NCBI RefSeq assembly: GCF_036231905.1
Contig: NZ_JAZARE010000001.1
Coordinates: forward strand, 613,029-677,028
Direction of reading: 5' to 3'
Source: CAMLIZ01 sp036231905
Lineage (GTDB): Bacteria > Pseudomonadota > Gammaproteobacteria > Burkholderiales > Burkholderiaceae_C
Length of the DNA: 64,000 nt
The position numbers were made by a program, and so were the translations under genes. A model generated the notes under the pieces. It saw only the letters and a list, made by a program, of their open reading frames with translations, made no database searches and was not told the DNA's origin. This document shows, piece by piece, positions 36,843 through 45,922 of the stretch; position 1 is the stretch's first letter, and each line of letters opens with the position of its first letter.

Positions 36843-37642
36843 GCGCCGCTGCCCACCGCCTGGCGCTGCAGGCGCAGGGCGTCAGCGCCGCGCTGCAGGG
36901 CACGCCGGTGTTGCACGGTGTGTCGCTGGGTCTGGCGCCCGGCCGCTGGACCGCCATCGTGGGCCCCAACGGCGCGGGCAAGTCCACCCTGCTGCGGGTG
37001 CTGGCCGGTCTGCTGCAGCCTGGCGCCGGCAGCGTGCAGCTGCTGGGCCGGCCGCTGATGCAGTGGTCGGCCGGCGAGCGGGCGCAGCGCCTGGCCTGGT
37101 TGTCGCAGCACGGTGAAGCTTCGTCCGAACTCCCCGTGCGCGAGGTGGTGCGGCTGGGCCGCCTGCCGCATCTGGGCCTGTTCGGCAGCCCGGGCCCGGC
37201 CGACGAGCGGATCGTGGACCACGCCATGCAGCAGACGGAATGCAGCGCCTGGCAGGCGCGCCGGATGAGCGCGCTGTCGGGCGGGGAACGCCAGCGTGTG
37301 CTGCTGGCGCGTGCGCTGGCGGTGCAGGCGCCGGTGCTGCTGCTGGACGAACCCACCACCCACCTGGACCCGCCGCACCAGGTGGCACTGGTGCGGCTGC
37401 TGCAACGCCTGGCGGCGCACGACGGCATGGCCGTGGCCAGCGTGCTGCACGACCTGTCGTTGGCCCTGCAGGCCGATGAGCTGGTGGTCATGGCCGCCGG
37501 CCGGGTGCAGGCCCAGGGGCCGTGCGGGGACGCCGGCGTGCGTGCCGCGCTGGCCGAGGTGTTCCACGGTGCCGTGCGCATCGAGCGCCTGGGCCACGGC
37601 GAACAGGCCCAGTGGGTGGCCGTGCCCCACATGCACCCTTGA
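36839..37642 (+). CDS. btuD: Cobalamin ABC transporter ATP-binding protein
   Basis: 267 aa from GTG 36839, overlapping the btuC stop. Walker A is VGPNGAGKSTLLRVLAGLL, the Q-loop region is RLAWLSQHGEASSELPVREV, the signature is LSGGERQRVLLARALA, Walker B is LLLDEPTTHLDP, and the switch His is in VLHDLSLALQ. Energises BtuC. Confidence 0.94.
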
Positions 37643-37654
37643 GGCCCAACGACC

Positions 37655-37936
37655 ATGCAGATCGAAACCCCGCCCACCGAAGCCCGCTACGAGCGCCCCG
37701 GCGGCGAACGCCGCGGCCTGGTGCTGGTGCACACCGGCGACGGCAAGGGCGGCTGGATCGCGCTGGACGCGGTGCTGGCCGCCCTGCGCGAACGCCCACC
37801 CCACGTGCATGTGGTGCTCACCGGCCGCGGCGCGCCGGAAGAGCTGATCGCGCTGGCCGACACCGTGACCGAGATGCGGCTGGTCAAGCACCACTTCCAG
37901 AGCGGCGTGCCGGCGCAGCGCGGCATCGAGGACTGA
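37655..37936 (+). pseudogene. cobO: Internally deleted cob(I)yrinic acid a,c-diamide adenosyltransferase
   Basis: 93 aa, against roughly 195-205 for CobO/BtuR. The first 30 residues match the CobO N-terminus (ERRGLVLVHTGDGKG). The sequence then jumps to the CobO C-terminal third (GWIALDAVLAALRERPP, VVLTGRGAPEELI, ADTVTEMRLVKHHF, GVPAQRGIED). About 100 middle residues are gone in frame, including the Lys and Ser/Thr that finish Walker A (GKGKS/T), and Walker B. ATP binding should therefore be lost. The frame is otherwise open, so the deletion may be recent. It sits in the normal operon place. A functional micro-protein cannot be excluded but is unlikely. Confidence 0.85.
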
Positions 37937-37946
37937 GTCTCACCGC

Positions 37947-38867
37947 ATGGTCATGGCCCTCGCACTGACCGTGGCCCTGGCGCTGGACCGTGTGTTCGGC
38001 GAGCCGCCGCCGCGCTGGCATCCGGTGGTGTGGATGGGCCATTACCTGGGTGCGGTAGGGCCGAGGTTGTGCCGCTGGCAGCCGGCCGCAGCGTTCCTGG
38101 GCGGGCTGGTCGCCTGGTGCCTGGGCGCGCTGCTGGTCACCGGCATGGCGGCCGCGCTGCAGGCCGGCCTGCACCAGCTGCTGGGCACCGGGTTGTCCGC
38201 TGGCGTGGCATCCGGCCTGGCCGTCGGCATCGCGCTCAAGCCGATGCTGGCCTGGCGCATGTTGTTCGACGAGGTGCGGGCGGTGGAGCAGGCCTTCGAG
38301 CGCGGCTTGCCCGCGGCACGCGCTCGCCTGGCGCGCATCGTCAGCCGCGACACCACCAGCTTGTCGCCGCAGCAGGTGCGCGAAGCTGCGCTCGAAACCC
38401 TGGCCGAGAACCTCAACGACTCGGTGGTGGCACCGCTGATGTGGTTTGTGCTGGCCGGCCTGCCGGGTGCGGCGCTGTACCGCTATGCCAACACCGCCGA
38501 TGCGATGTGGGGCTACCGCGGCCGCTGGGAATGGGCCGGCAAGGCCGCCGCCCGCATCGACGATGTGATGTCATGGTTGCCCGCGCGCGTGACCGCGCTG
38601 CTGCTGCTCGGGCCGCACCAGCGGCTGTGGCGCCGGCTGGGCGCGGTGGCGCGGCGCACACCATCGCCCAACGGCGGCTGGCCGATGGGCGCGCTGGCGC
38701 TGCGGCTGGGTGTGTGCCTCCGCAAGCCGCAGGTGTATGTGCTGAACGAACATGGCCGCCAGGTCGAGCCGACCGACACCGCGCGTGCACTGGCCTGGGC
38801 GGCACAGGCAGGCTTGGCCGCGGCGGCGCTGGCGCTAGCGCTGTGCCTGGTGAGGTGGCGCACATGA
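37947..38867 (+). CDS. cbiB: Adenosylcobinamide-phosphate synthase
   Basis: 306 aa membrane protein (CbiB, called CobD in aerobic nomenclature). Start ATG 37947. Family hallmarks are LALDRVFGEPPPRWHPVVWMG, IVSRDTTSLSPQQVREAALE, ETLAENLNDSVVAPLMWF and YRYANTADAMWGYRGRWEWA. It joins aminopropanol phosphate to adenosylcobyric acid. ATGA overlap with the next gene. Confidence 0.95.
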   Translation: MVMALALTVALALDRVFGEPPPRWHPVVWMGHYLGAVGPRLCRWQPAAAFLGGLVAWCLGALLVTGMAAALQAGLHQLLGTGLSAGVASGLAVGIALKPMLAWRMLFDEVRAVEQAFERGLPAARARLARIVSRDTTSLSPQQVREAALETLAENLNDSVVAPLMWFVLAGLPGAALYRYANTADAMWGYRGRWEWAGKAAARIDDVMSWLPARVTALLLLGPHQRLWRRLGAVARRTPSPNGGWPMGALALRLGVCLRKPQVYVLNEHGRQVEPTDTARALAWAAQAGLAAAALALALCLVRWRT

Positions 38868-39934
38868 CGACCGCACTGCAATGGCCGCTGCCACCGGAGC
38901 AAGTGCATGGCGGCCCGGACGCCGGCGCCCCGGTTCGCTGGGACTTTTCCACCAACGCCAATCCGCTCGGCCCGCTGGCGCCGGTGGCGCACGCGGTGCA
39001 GGCAGCCGACCGCACCCGCTACCCCGATCCGGCCTATGCAGCGCTGTGCGAGCAGGTCGCGCGCTGGCACGGCGTGGCGCCCTGGCAGGTGGTGCCCGCC
39101 GCCAGCGCGGGCGAGTGGATCTGGCGTTTCACGCAGGTGCTGCGCCTGGCTGGCGGCGCACGCCGCGTGTGGGTGCCGCAGCCGGCCTATGCCGAGTACG
39201 CCGCGGCCGCCGCTGCGCTCGGTGCGGCGTGCATGCGCTATCCGCTCGCCGGCCCGCCGCCGGCGCTGCAGCCGGGTGACCTGCTGTGGCTGTGCGAACC
39301 GCACAACCCCTGCGGCACGACGCTGGGCCCGGCCTTGCCCGACTGGATCGCCCATGCGCGTGCCTGCCAGGCCCACACGGTGCTGGACCTGGCCTACGCG
39401 CCGCTGCGCGACGACGGCTTCGTGCTGCCCGCTGCCGCTTCGCAGTGCTGGCAGCTGTGGTCACCCAACAAGGCGAGCGGCCTCACCGGCGTGCGCGGCG
39501 CTTATGCGGTCGCGCCCTGCGATGCCGAGCTGGCGGCGCAATCGCTGCGCCGCCATGCACCGGCCTGGGTGCTGGGCGCGGAAGGCGTGGCGATGATCGG
39601 CGCGTTCTGCAGCGCGCCGGCCGAGCAGCTGCTGGGCGAGCAGCGCAGGCAGCTGCACGCCGGGTGGGGCGCGCTGCGCTCGGCCTTGCTGCAGCGGGGC
39701 TGGCGCATGGGGCCGGGCGCGCACGGCGTCGCGCCCTTCCTGCTGGCCCACCCGCCGGGCAGTGGCGCGCTCGCGCCGTTGTGGCATGCGGCATGGCGTC
39801 AGCACGGCCTCAAGCTGCGCGACGCCGCTTCCTTCGGCCTGCCCGGCTGGGTGCGGCTCGCGGCCCTGCCTGCGGCCGCGCAAGACACCCTGCTTCTGGT
39901 GTGCGACGCGCTGCACGGGTTGCCTACCCCATGA
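38864..39934 (+). CDS. cobD: L-threonine-O-3-phosphate decarboxylase
   Basis: 356 aa PLP enzyme of aminotransferase fold I (Salmonella CobD, aerobic-pathway CobC). It shows DFSTNANPLGP, RYPDPAYAALCEQVARWHGV, LCEPHNPCGTTLG, and the PLP lysine in WSPNKASGLTGVRGAY. It supplies aminopropanol phosphate for the CbiB step. Translationally coupled at both ends by ATGA overlaps. Confidence 0.92.
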   Translation: MTTALQWPLPPEQVHGGPDAGAPVRWDFSTNANPLGPLAPVAHAVQAADRTRYPDPAYAALCEQVARWHGVAPWQVVPAASAGEWIWRFTQVLRLAGGARRVWVPQPAYAEYAAAAAALGAACMRYPLAGPPPALQPGDLLWLCEPHNPCGTTLGPALPDWIAHARACQAHTVLDLAYAPLRDDGFVLPAAASQCWQLWSPNKASGLTGVRGAYAVAPCDAELAAQSLRRHAPAWVLGAEGVAMIGAFCSAPAEQLLGEQRRQLHAGWGALRSALLQRGWRMGPGAHGVAPFLLAHPPGSGALAPLWHAAWRQHGLKLRDAASFGLPGWVRLAALPAAAQDTLLLVCDALHGLPTP

Positions 39935-41376
39935 GCGCCCGCTGCATCATGGTGCTGGGCACCACCAGCGGCGCGGGCAAGAGCTACCTCGCCACAGGCC
40001 TGTGCCGCTGGTATGCCAAGGCCGGCTTCCGCGTGGCGCCCTTCAAGGCGCAGAACATGAGCAACAACGCGCGCGTGGTGGCCCTGCCCGACGGCGACGC
40101 CGGCGAGATCGGCTCGGCGCAGTACTTCCAGGCCCTGGCCGCCCGTGCCGTGCCCGACGTGCGCATGAACCCGGTGCTGCTCAAGCCCGAGGCGGACACC
40201 CGCAGCCAGGTGGTGGTCTGCGGCCGCGTGCGCGCCGACCTGGGCGCCATGCCGTGGCACCAGCGCAGCGCCCTGCTGTGGCCGCATGCCGAGCAGGCCC
40301 TGGCCGAGCTGCGGGCCTCGCACGAGGTGGTGGTGATCGAAGGCGCCGGTTCGCCGGCAGAGATCAACCTCGCGGCCAGCGACTTCGTCAACACCCGCAC
40401 CGCCATCGCGGCGCAGGCCGCCTGCCTGCTGGTGACCGACATCGACCGCGGTGGCGCCTTCGCCCACCTGTACGGCACCCATGCGTTGATGGACGCGCGG
40501 GTGCGAAAGCAGCTGCGCGGTTTTGTGCTCAACAAGTTCCGCGGCGACGAAAGGCTGCTCGCACCGGCGCCCGAGCAGCTGCAGGCCCTCACCGGCGTGC
40601 CCACGCTGGCCGTGCTGCCGATGGACCGCGCGCATGGCCTGCCCGAAGAAGACGGTGTGTTCGACGAGACCATGCGGCCGGCCGCGCCTGGCGAGCTCCG
40701 CATCGGTGTCATCGCGCCGCCGCACATCAGCAACCTCGACGAATTTCAGCCCCTGCGCCAGCTGCCCGGCGTGCACCTGCGCTGGGTCCGCGATGCGGCT
40801 GCCGCTCAGTCCGCCGACTGGCTGATCCTGCCCGGCAGCAAACACACTCGCGCCGACCTCGCCTGGCTGCGCGCTCACGCGCTGGATGCCGCCATCGCCG
40901 CCCATGTGCAGGCCGGCCGACCGCTGCTGGCCATTTGCGGCGGCCTGCAGATGCTCGGCCACGAGGTGCTGGACGCACACGGCTATGAAGGCGCCAGCCC
41001 CGGCCGCAGCGCTGGCCTCGGCCTGCTGCCGCTGCGCACCGAGTTCGCGGCCAGCAAGCGGTTGCGCCACACCCATGCCCGGTTCGGTGCGCTGACGGGG
41101 CCGTGGGCCGCGCTGTCCGGCGTGGACGTGCAAGGCTATGAGATCCGTGCCGGCCACACCACCGCCTGCGCGCCCTGCGATGCCGCCCTGCCCCATGGCC
41201 TGGGCTGGCAGCGCGGCCCGGTGCTGGCGCTGTACCTGCACGGCCTGTTCGAAAACCCTTCGGTGCAACAAGCACTGTTCGGCACGCACACTGCGGCCTG
41301 GGACGATGGTTTCGATCGCCTGGCGCAGCAGCTCGAGCAGCGCTTCACGCACCAAGGCCTGATGCAACTCCTGTGA
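39931..41376 (+). CDS. cobQ: Cobyric acid synthase
   Basis: 481 aa amidotransferase (CobQ/CbiP). The N-terminal ATP-binding domain has VLGTTSGAGKSYLATGLCRW, FKAQNMSNNARV, MNPVLLKPEADTRSQVVVCG and VIEGAGSPAEINL. The C-terminal glutaminase-like domain has LLAICGGLQMLG (nucleophile Cys) and a late LYLHGLFEN His. It amidates adenosylcobyrinic diamide, so it expects an adenosylated corrinoid, which the broken cobO nearby could not provide. The usual start is at ATG 39931. Confidence 0.95.
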   Translation: MSARCIMVLGTTSGAGKSYLATGLCRWYAKAGFRVAPFKAQNMSNNARVVALPDGDAGEIGSAQYFQALAARAVPDVRMNPVLLKPEADTRSQVVVCGRVRADLGAMPWHQRSALLWPHAEQALAELRASHEVVVIEGAGSPAEINLAASDFVNTRTAIAAQAACLLVTDIDRGGAFAHLYGTHALMDARVRKQLRGFVLNKFRGDERLLAPAPEQLQALTGVPTLAVLPMDRAHGLPEEDGVFDETMRPAAPGELRIGVIAPPHISNLDEFQPLRQLPGVHLRWVRDAAAAQSADWLILPGSKHTRADLAWLRAHALDAAIAAHVQAGRPLLAICGGLQMLGHEVLDAHGYEGASPGRSAGLGLLPLRTEFAASKRLRHTHARFGALTGPWAALSGVDVQGYEIRAGHTTACAPCDAALPHGLGWQRGPVLALYLHGLFENPSVQQALFGTHTAAWDDGFDRLAQQLEQRFTHQGLMQLL

Positions 41377-42440
41377 TGACGCTCAACCCCTCTCACCTGC
41401 GTGAACTGATTCCTTCGGTGTCGGCCACCGCCGACGGCCGCCTGCAGCACCGGCTGCAGCAGCGCCTGGACCGCAAGACCAAGCCGCCCGGCTCGCTCGG
41501 CCGCCTCGAAAGCCTGGCCGTGCAGATCGGCCTGGTGCTGCGCGACGAATCGCCACAGCTGCTGCAGCCGCAGATGCTGGTGTTCGCGGGCGACCATGGC
41601 CTGGCGGCCCAGGGCGTGTCGGCCTATCCGCAGGACGTGACCTGGCAGATGGTGGAAAACATGCTGGCCGGCGGTGCGGCGGTGAGTGTGCTCACGCGCC
41701 AGCACGGCATCACGCTCACCCTGGTGGACGCGGGCATCGCACGCGAGCTGGCACCGCGCCCCGGCCTGCTGCAACGCAAGATCGGCTTCGGCACGCAGGA
41801 CGCGCTGCAAGGCCCCGCGATGACCATGGCGCAATGTGTGGCCGCCGTGGCCGCGGGGCGGGCGGTGTTGCGCGAGCGGCCGGGCAATGTGGTGCTGTTC
41901 GGCGAGATGGGCATCGGCAACACCTCCAGCGCCGCCTTGCTGATGGCCCGGCTGGGCCACCTGCCGATCGCGCAGTGCACCGGCCGCGGCACCGGGCTGG
42001 ACGACGCCGGCGTGGCGCGCAAGACCGCCGTGCTGGAGCAGGTGCTGCAGCGCCATGCGCAGGCCAGCGCGCCGATGGAGGCCCTGGCCGCCCTGGGCGG
42101 CTTCGAGATCGCGATGCTGGTGGGCGCGCTGCTGCAGGCCGCGCATGAGCGCCGCCTGATGGTGATCGACGGCTTCATCGTGGGCGCGGCGCTGCTGGTG
42201 GCGCAGCAGCTGGCGCCGGCCATCGGCGACTACTGCGTCTTTGCGCACCGCGGCGCCGAAGCCGGCCATGCCCACCTCCTGCGGCTGCTGGACGGGCAGC
42301 CGCTGCTGGAGCTGGGGCTGCGCCTGGGCGAGGGCAGCGGTGCGGCGCTGGCCTGGCCCTTGGTGGACGCTGCCGCGCGGGTGCTGCGCGAGATGGCCAG
42401 CTTCGAATCGGCCGGCGTGTCCGACCGCAAGGGCGGCTGA
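41376..42440 (+). CDS. cobT: Nicotinate-nucleotide--dimethylbenzimidazole phosphoribosyltransferase
   Basis: 354 aa. Motifs are KTKPPGSLGRLESLAVQIGL, VFAGDHGLAAQGVSAYP, LFGEMGIGNTSSAALLM and ALGGFEIAMLVGALL. It makes alpha-ribazole phosphate for the lower ligand. Start ATG shares one base with the cobQ stop (TGATG); a GTG one codon earlier is possible. Confidence 0.95.
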   Translation: MTLNPSHLRELIPSVSATADGRLQHRLQQRLDRKTKPPGSLGRLESLAVQIGLVLRDESPQLLQPQMLVFAGDHGLAAQGVSAYPQDVTWQMVENMLAGGAAVSVLTRQHGITLTLVDAGIARELAPRPGLLQRKIGFGTQDALQGPAMTMAQCVAAVAAGRAVLRERPGNVVLFGEMGIGNTSSAALLMARLGHLPIAQCTGRGTGLDDAGVARKTAVLEQVLQRHAQASAPMEALAALGGFEIAMLVGALLQAAHERRLMVIDGFIVGAALLVAQQLAPAIGDYCVFAHRGAEAGHAHLLRLLDGQPLLELGLRLGEGSGAALAWPLVDAAARVLREMASFESAGVSDRKGG

Positions 42441-42442
42441 GC

Positions 42443-43243
42443 GTGGTGGGCCTGCTGGTGCACGAGCTGCGGCTGGCGCTGGTGGCGCTGCAGTTCCTCA
42501 CCCGCGTGCCGGTGCCGCGAGCGATCGGCTTCCATCCGGCCTGGCTGCAGTCCAGCGCACGCCACTTTCCGCTGGTCGGTGCGGGCGTGGGCGCGGCGGG
42601 CGCCGCGGTGCTGGCATTGGCCACACAGGTCTGGCCCGCGCCGGTGGCGGTGCTGCTGTCGATGGTGGCCACCGTGTGGCTGACCGGCGGCTTTCATGAA
42701 GACGGCCTGGCCGACACCTGCGACGGCCTGGGCGGCAGCGTGAGCCGCGAGCGTGCGCTGCAGATCATGAAGGACTCGCGTGTGGGCAGCTACGGCGTGC
42801 TCGGCCTGGTGGGAGTGCTGGCGCTCAAGGCGGCGGCCCTGCATGCGCTGGTGTCGCACGGGCTGGCCCACACCGCGCTGCCGGCGCTGCTGTTCGCGCA
42901 CGTCGCCTCGCGCAGCGCGGCGGTGTTGTTGCTGCGGGCCTTGCCCTATGCAGGCGACCCCGAGCACGCCAAGGCCAAGCCGCTGGCCCAGCGGGCGTCT
43001 GCCGCCACCGCCGCGGTGGCGCTGGCATGGACCCTCGCATCGGCCGCGGGGTTGTGGGCCGGGCTGGGCCGGGCTGCAGCCCTGCCGCTGACCGCCGCGC
43101 TGGCCGCCTGCACCCTGAGCACGCTGGTGTGCGCGCGCTGGTTCCAGCGCCGCCTGGGCGGCACCACTGGCGACACGCTGGGCGCGGCGCAACAGCTGGG
43201 CGAACTCGCCGCGCTGCTGGGCTGGCTGGCCGCCTTGCGGTGA
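42443..43243 (+). CDS. cobS: Cobalamin synthase
   Basis: 266 aa membrane enzyme with a GTG start. It has LQFLTRVPVP, the metal-binding core GGFHEDGLADTCDGLGGS, MKDSRVGSYGVLGLVG and a late GGTTGDTLGAAQQL. It joins GDP-cobinamide with alpha-ribazole(-phosphate). Overlaps the phosphatase start by one base. Confidence 0.94.
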   Translation: MVGLLVHELRLALVALQFLTRVPVPRAIGFHPAWLQSSARHFPLVGAGVGAAGAAVLALATQVWPAPVAVLLSMVATVWLTGGFHEDGLADTCDGLGGSVSRERALQIMKDSRVGSYGVLGLVGVLALKAAALHALVSHGLAHTALPALLFAHVASRSAAVLLLRALPYAGDPEHAKAKPLAQRASAATAAVALAWTLASAAGLWAGLGRAAALPLTAALAACTLSTLVCARWFQRRLGGTTGDTLGAAQQLGELAALLGWLAALR

Positions 43244-43827
43244 TGGCACTGGCGGGGTCCGATGGCACGGCCGGCCTGTGGCTGTGGCGCCATCCGCGCG
43301 CCCAGGGCGCGAACGGCCGCTGCATCGGCCGCACCGACCTGCCGGTGGACCGGCGCCGCGCCAAGCGGCTGGCGCATCGGGTGCGCGCCACCGCGCGGCG
43401 GTACGGGCTGCCGCGCGTGGTGTGGACCTCGCCCTTGCAGCGCTGCGCCCAGGTCGGGCGCTGGCTGCGGCGCTGGGGCTGGCAGCACCAGGCCGATGCG
43501 CGCCTGAGCGAGCTGGACTTCGGCCGCTGGGACGGCCGCGCCTGGCAGGACGTGCCCCCCGCGGAGGTGGCGCAATGGGAAGCGCGCTTCGCCGAGCATG
43601 CACCCGGCGGCGGCGAAGCCTTGTCTGCCCTGCTGGCACGCGCACTCGCGTTCCTGCAGGAACAGGCGGGCCCGCAACCCCTGTTGGTCGTGGGCCATGC
43701 CGGCTGGATGCAGGCGCTGGCCTGGCATGGCGCGCATGCGCAACCGCCGCGGGCCGAGCAATGGCCGGCGCCCCCGCGCCACGGCACCCTGCTGCGGCTG
43801 CCGCATCCCGCGCAAGCGGGCGCCTGA
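43243..43827 (+). CDS. cobC: Alpha-ribazole-5'-phosphate phosphatase (histidine phosphatase family)
   Basis: 194 aa. The N-terminal catalytic motif is LWRHPRAQG (RHP where most relatives have RHG). CIGRTDLPVD, VWTSPLQRCAQVGRWL, LSELDFGRWDGRAWQDV and the late VVGHAGWM catalytic His follow. It removes the phosphate from the ribazole or cobalamin phosphate. Last gene of the operon; a hairpin follows 9 bp on. Confidence 0.9.
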   Translation: MALAGSDGTAGLWLWRHPRAQGANGRCIGRTDLPVDRRRAKRLAHRVRATARRYGLPRVVWTSPLQRCAQVGRWLRRWGWQHQADARLSELDFGRWDGRAWQDVPPAEVAQWEARFAEHAPGGGEALSALLARALAFLQEQAGPQPLLVVGHAGWMQALAWHGAHAQPPRAEQWPAPPRHGTLLRLPHPAQAGA

Positions 43828-43836
43828 CAAAGAAAA

Positions 43837-43858
43837 AGCCCGCCTCGAAAGGCGGGCT
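43837..43858 (-). terminator. Intrinsic terminator between cobC and the small membrane protein gene
   Basis: AGCCCGCC and GGCGGGCT form an 8-bp stem around TCGAAA. On the reverse strand it is followed by TTTTTCTTTG, so it is a proper terminator for the MFS/small-protein transcript. On the forward strand it can still fold and end the cobalamin operon, without a T-tract. Confidence 0.85.
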
Positions 43859-43904
43859 GGTGTGCAGGCCGACGCCGCGAGGCGGGCCGCTCAGGCCGGG
43901 ATGA

Positions 43905-44051
43905 TCAATGCGCCGGGCCGGAAGCGGCCGAAGCCGCGGCCGGTGCATCGATGCCGTGCTTCTCGCCACTCATGTCGATCGCCCCGCCTTTGCTGAGCAT
44001 GTACATCGCGAGCGCGGCGAAGATCACGAAGCCGAGAAGCAGTTTCCACAT
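43905..44051 (-). CDS. Small single-pass membrane protein
   Basis: 48 aa. ATG 44051 opens with MWKLLLGFVIFAALAMYMLS, one transmembrane helix, followed by a short soluble tail rich in Ala and Ser (ending SAASGPAH). It starts 13 bp after the MFS transporter stop on the same strand and ends just before a terminator, so it is made with the transporter. I recognise no family. It could be an accessory of the transporter. Confidence 0.7.
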   Translation of the reverse strand: MWKLLLGFVIFAALAMYMLSKGGAIDMSGEKHGIDAPAAASAASGPAH

Positions 44052-44064
44052 GTCGTTTGCGCCT

Positions 44065-45723
44065 TCAGTCGTTGGCGTAGATGTCCACGTCCTTGGTCTC
44101 GCGCACGAACAGCATGCCGATGACGAAGGTGGCCGCGGCAATGATGATCGGGTACCACAGGCCGTTGTACATGTTGCCCGTCTGCGCCACGATCGCCAGC
44201 CCGGTGGCCGGCAGCAGGCCGCCGAACCAGCCGTTGCCGATGTGGTACGGCAGGCTCATCGAGGTGTAGCGGATGCGGGTGGGGAACATCTCCACCAGCA
44301 TCGCCGCGATCGGGCCGTACACCATGGTGACGTAGATCACCAGCAGCGTCAGGATCGCGACCACCTTCACCTTGTCGATCTTGTTCGGATCGGCCTTCTC
44401 CGGATAACCCGCTTCCTTCAGCGCGGCGCCCACGTCCTTCTTGAAGGCGGCGTCCTTGGCCTTGGCTTCGTCGGGCGGCAGGCCCTTGGAGGCATAGGCC
44501 TCGATCGTCTTGTCGCCGATCTGGATCTTCGCCGGGCCGGTGCCGGCCTGGTTGTCATAGCTCACCGAGCGGCCCGCCAGCACCTGCTTGGCGATGTCGC
44601 AGGAGCTGGTGAACTTGGCCACGCCGGTCGGGTTGAACTGGAACGAGCACTCGTTCGGGTCGGCGATCACCGTGACCTTGTTCTTCGCCTGTGCGGCGGC
44701 CAGGTCGGGGTTGGCGGCCTCGGTCAGCGCACGGAACAGCGGGAAGTAGGTCAGCGCGGCGATCAGGCAGCCGGCCATGATGATCGGCTTGCGGCCGATC
44801 TTGTCCGACAGCGTGCCGAAGACCACGAAGAACGGCGTGCCGATGATCAGCGAGGCCGCGATCATCAGGTTGGCAGTGGCGGCGTCCACCTTCAGCGCGC
44901 CGGTCAGGAAGAACAGCGCATAGAACTGGCCGGTGTACCAGACCACGGCCTGGCCGGCGGTGAGGCCGACGAGCGCCAGGATCACGATCTTCAGGTTCTT
45001 CCACTGGCCGAAGGATTCGGTCAGCGGTGCCTTCGAGGTCTTGCCCTCTTCCTTCATCTTCTTGAAGGCGGGCGACTCGTTCATGGACAGGCGGATCCAC
45101 ACCGAGATGCCCAGCAGCACGATGGACACCAGGAAGGGGATGCGCCAGCCCCAGTCGGCGAACACCGGCTCGGTGAGCCAGGTGCGCACGCCCAGGATCA
45201 CCAGCAGCGACAGGAACAGGCCCAGGGTCGCCGTGGTCTGTATCCACGAGGTGAACGCCCCTCGCTTGCCGCGTGGCGCATGTTCAGCCACATAGGTGGC
45301 GGCACCGCCGTACTCACCGCCCAGCGCCAGGCCCTGCAGCAGGCGCAGGCCGATCAGGATGATGGGCGCGGCCACGCCGATGGACGCATACCCCGGCAGC
45401 AGGCCCACCACGAAGGTGGAAAGGCCCATGATCAGGATGGTGACCAGGAAGGTGTACTTGCGGCCGATCATGTCGCCCAGGCGGCCGAACACCAGCGCGC
45501 CGAAGGGGCGCACGATGAAGCCCGCGGCAAACGCCAGCAGCGAGAAGATCACCTGCGACGTGGGGTCCAGGTTGGAGAAGAACTGCTTGCCGATGATCGG
45601 CGCCAGCGTTCCGTAGAGATAGAAGTCGTACCACTCGAACACCGTGCCCAGCGAGGAGGCGAAGATGACCTTCTTCTCCTCGGCTGTCATTGGTGCGTTG
45701 GCTTTTGCGGCTGCAGTGGCCAT
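44065..45723 (-). CDS. MFS transporter, metabolite:H+ symporter type, with soluble insertion
   Basis: 552 aa, longer than the usual 430-450. The MHS family start is VFEWYDFYLYGTLAPIIG, then RPFGALVFGRLGDMIGRKYT, LRLLQGLALGGEYGGAATYV and LSDKIGRKPIIMAG. Residues about 332-452 are a hydrophilic insertion between two membrane helices, with two Cys (359 and 375), before the last helices resume. CAGGAGACA precedes the ATG at 45723. The substrate is probably a small organic acid or osmolyte; the sequence does not say which. Confidence 0.9.
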   Translation of the reverse strand: MATAAAKANAPMTAEEKKVIFASSLGTVFEWYDFYLYGTLAPIIGKQFFSNLDPTSQVIFSLLAFAAGFIVRPFGALVFGRLGDMIGRKYTFLVTILIMGLSTFVVGLLPGYASIGVAAPIILIGLRLLQGLALGGEYGGAATYVAEHAPRGKRGAFTSWIQTTATLGLFLSLLVILGVRTWLTEPVFADWGWRIPFLVSIVLLGISVWIRLSMNESPAFKKMKEEGKTSKAPLTESFGQWKNLKIVILALVGLTAGQAVVWYTGQFYALFFLTGALKVDAATANLMIAASLIIGTPFFVVFGTLSDKIGRKPIIMAGCLIAALTYFPLFRALTEAANPDLAAAQAKNKVTVIADPNECSFQFNPTGVAKFTSSCDIAKQVLAGRSVSYDNQAGTGPAKIQIGDKTIEAYASKGLPPDEAKAKDAAFKKDVGAALKEAGYPEKADPNKIDKVKVVAILTLLVIYVTMVYGPIAAMLVEMFPTRIRYTSMSLPYHIGNGWFGGLLPATGLAIVAQTGNMYNGLWYPIIIAAATFVIGMLFVRETKDVDIYAND

Positions 45724-45922
45724 TGCTTGTCTCCTGATGGATGCGGTGCCACCGACCGGTGACACTTGCACGCATGTTCAGGGCGGGCTCTGACCACTTT
45801 CTGACAGCTTGCCAACAGAGGCTGACAAACTCGGGTCAAACCCGCAGGTTGCGTTTCTCGATGTGCAATGGCGGCGTGCGAAGCAGCACGGCTGCGGGTT
45901 TATCGGGAGGGCCGCCGCCGCA

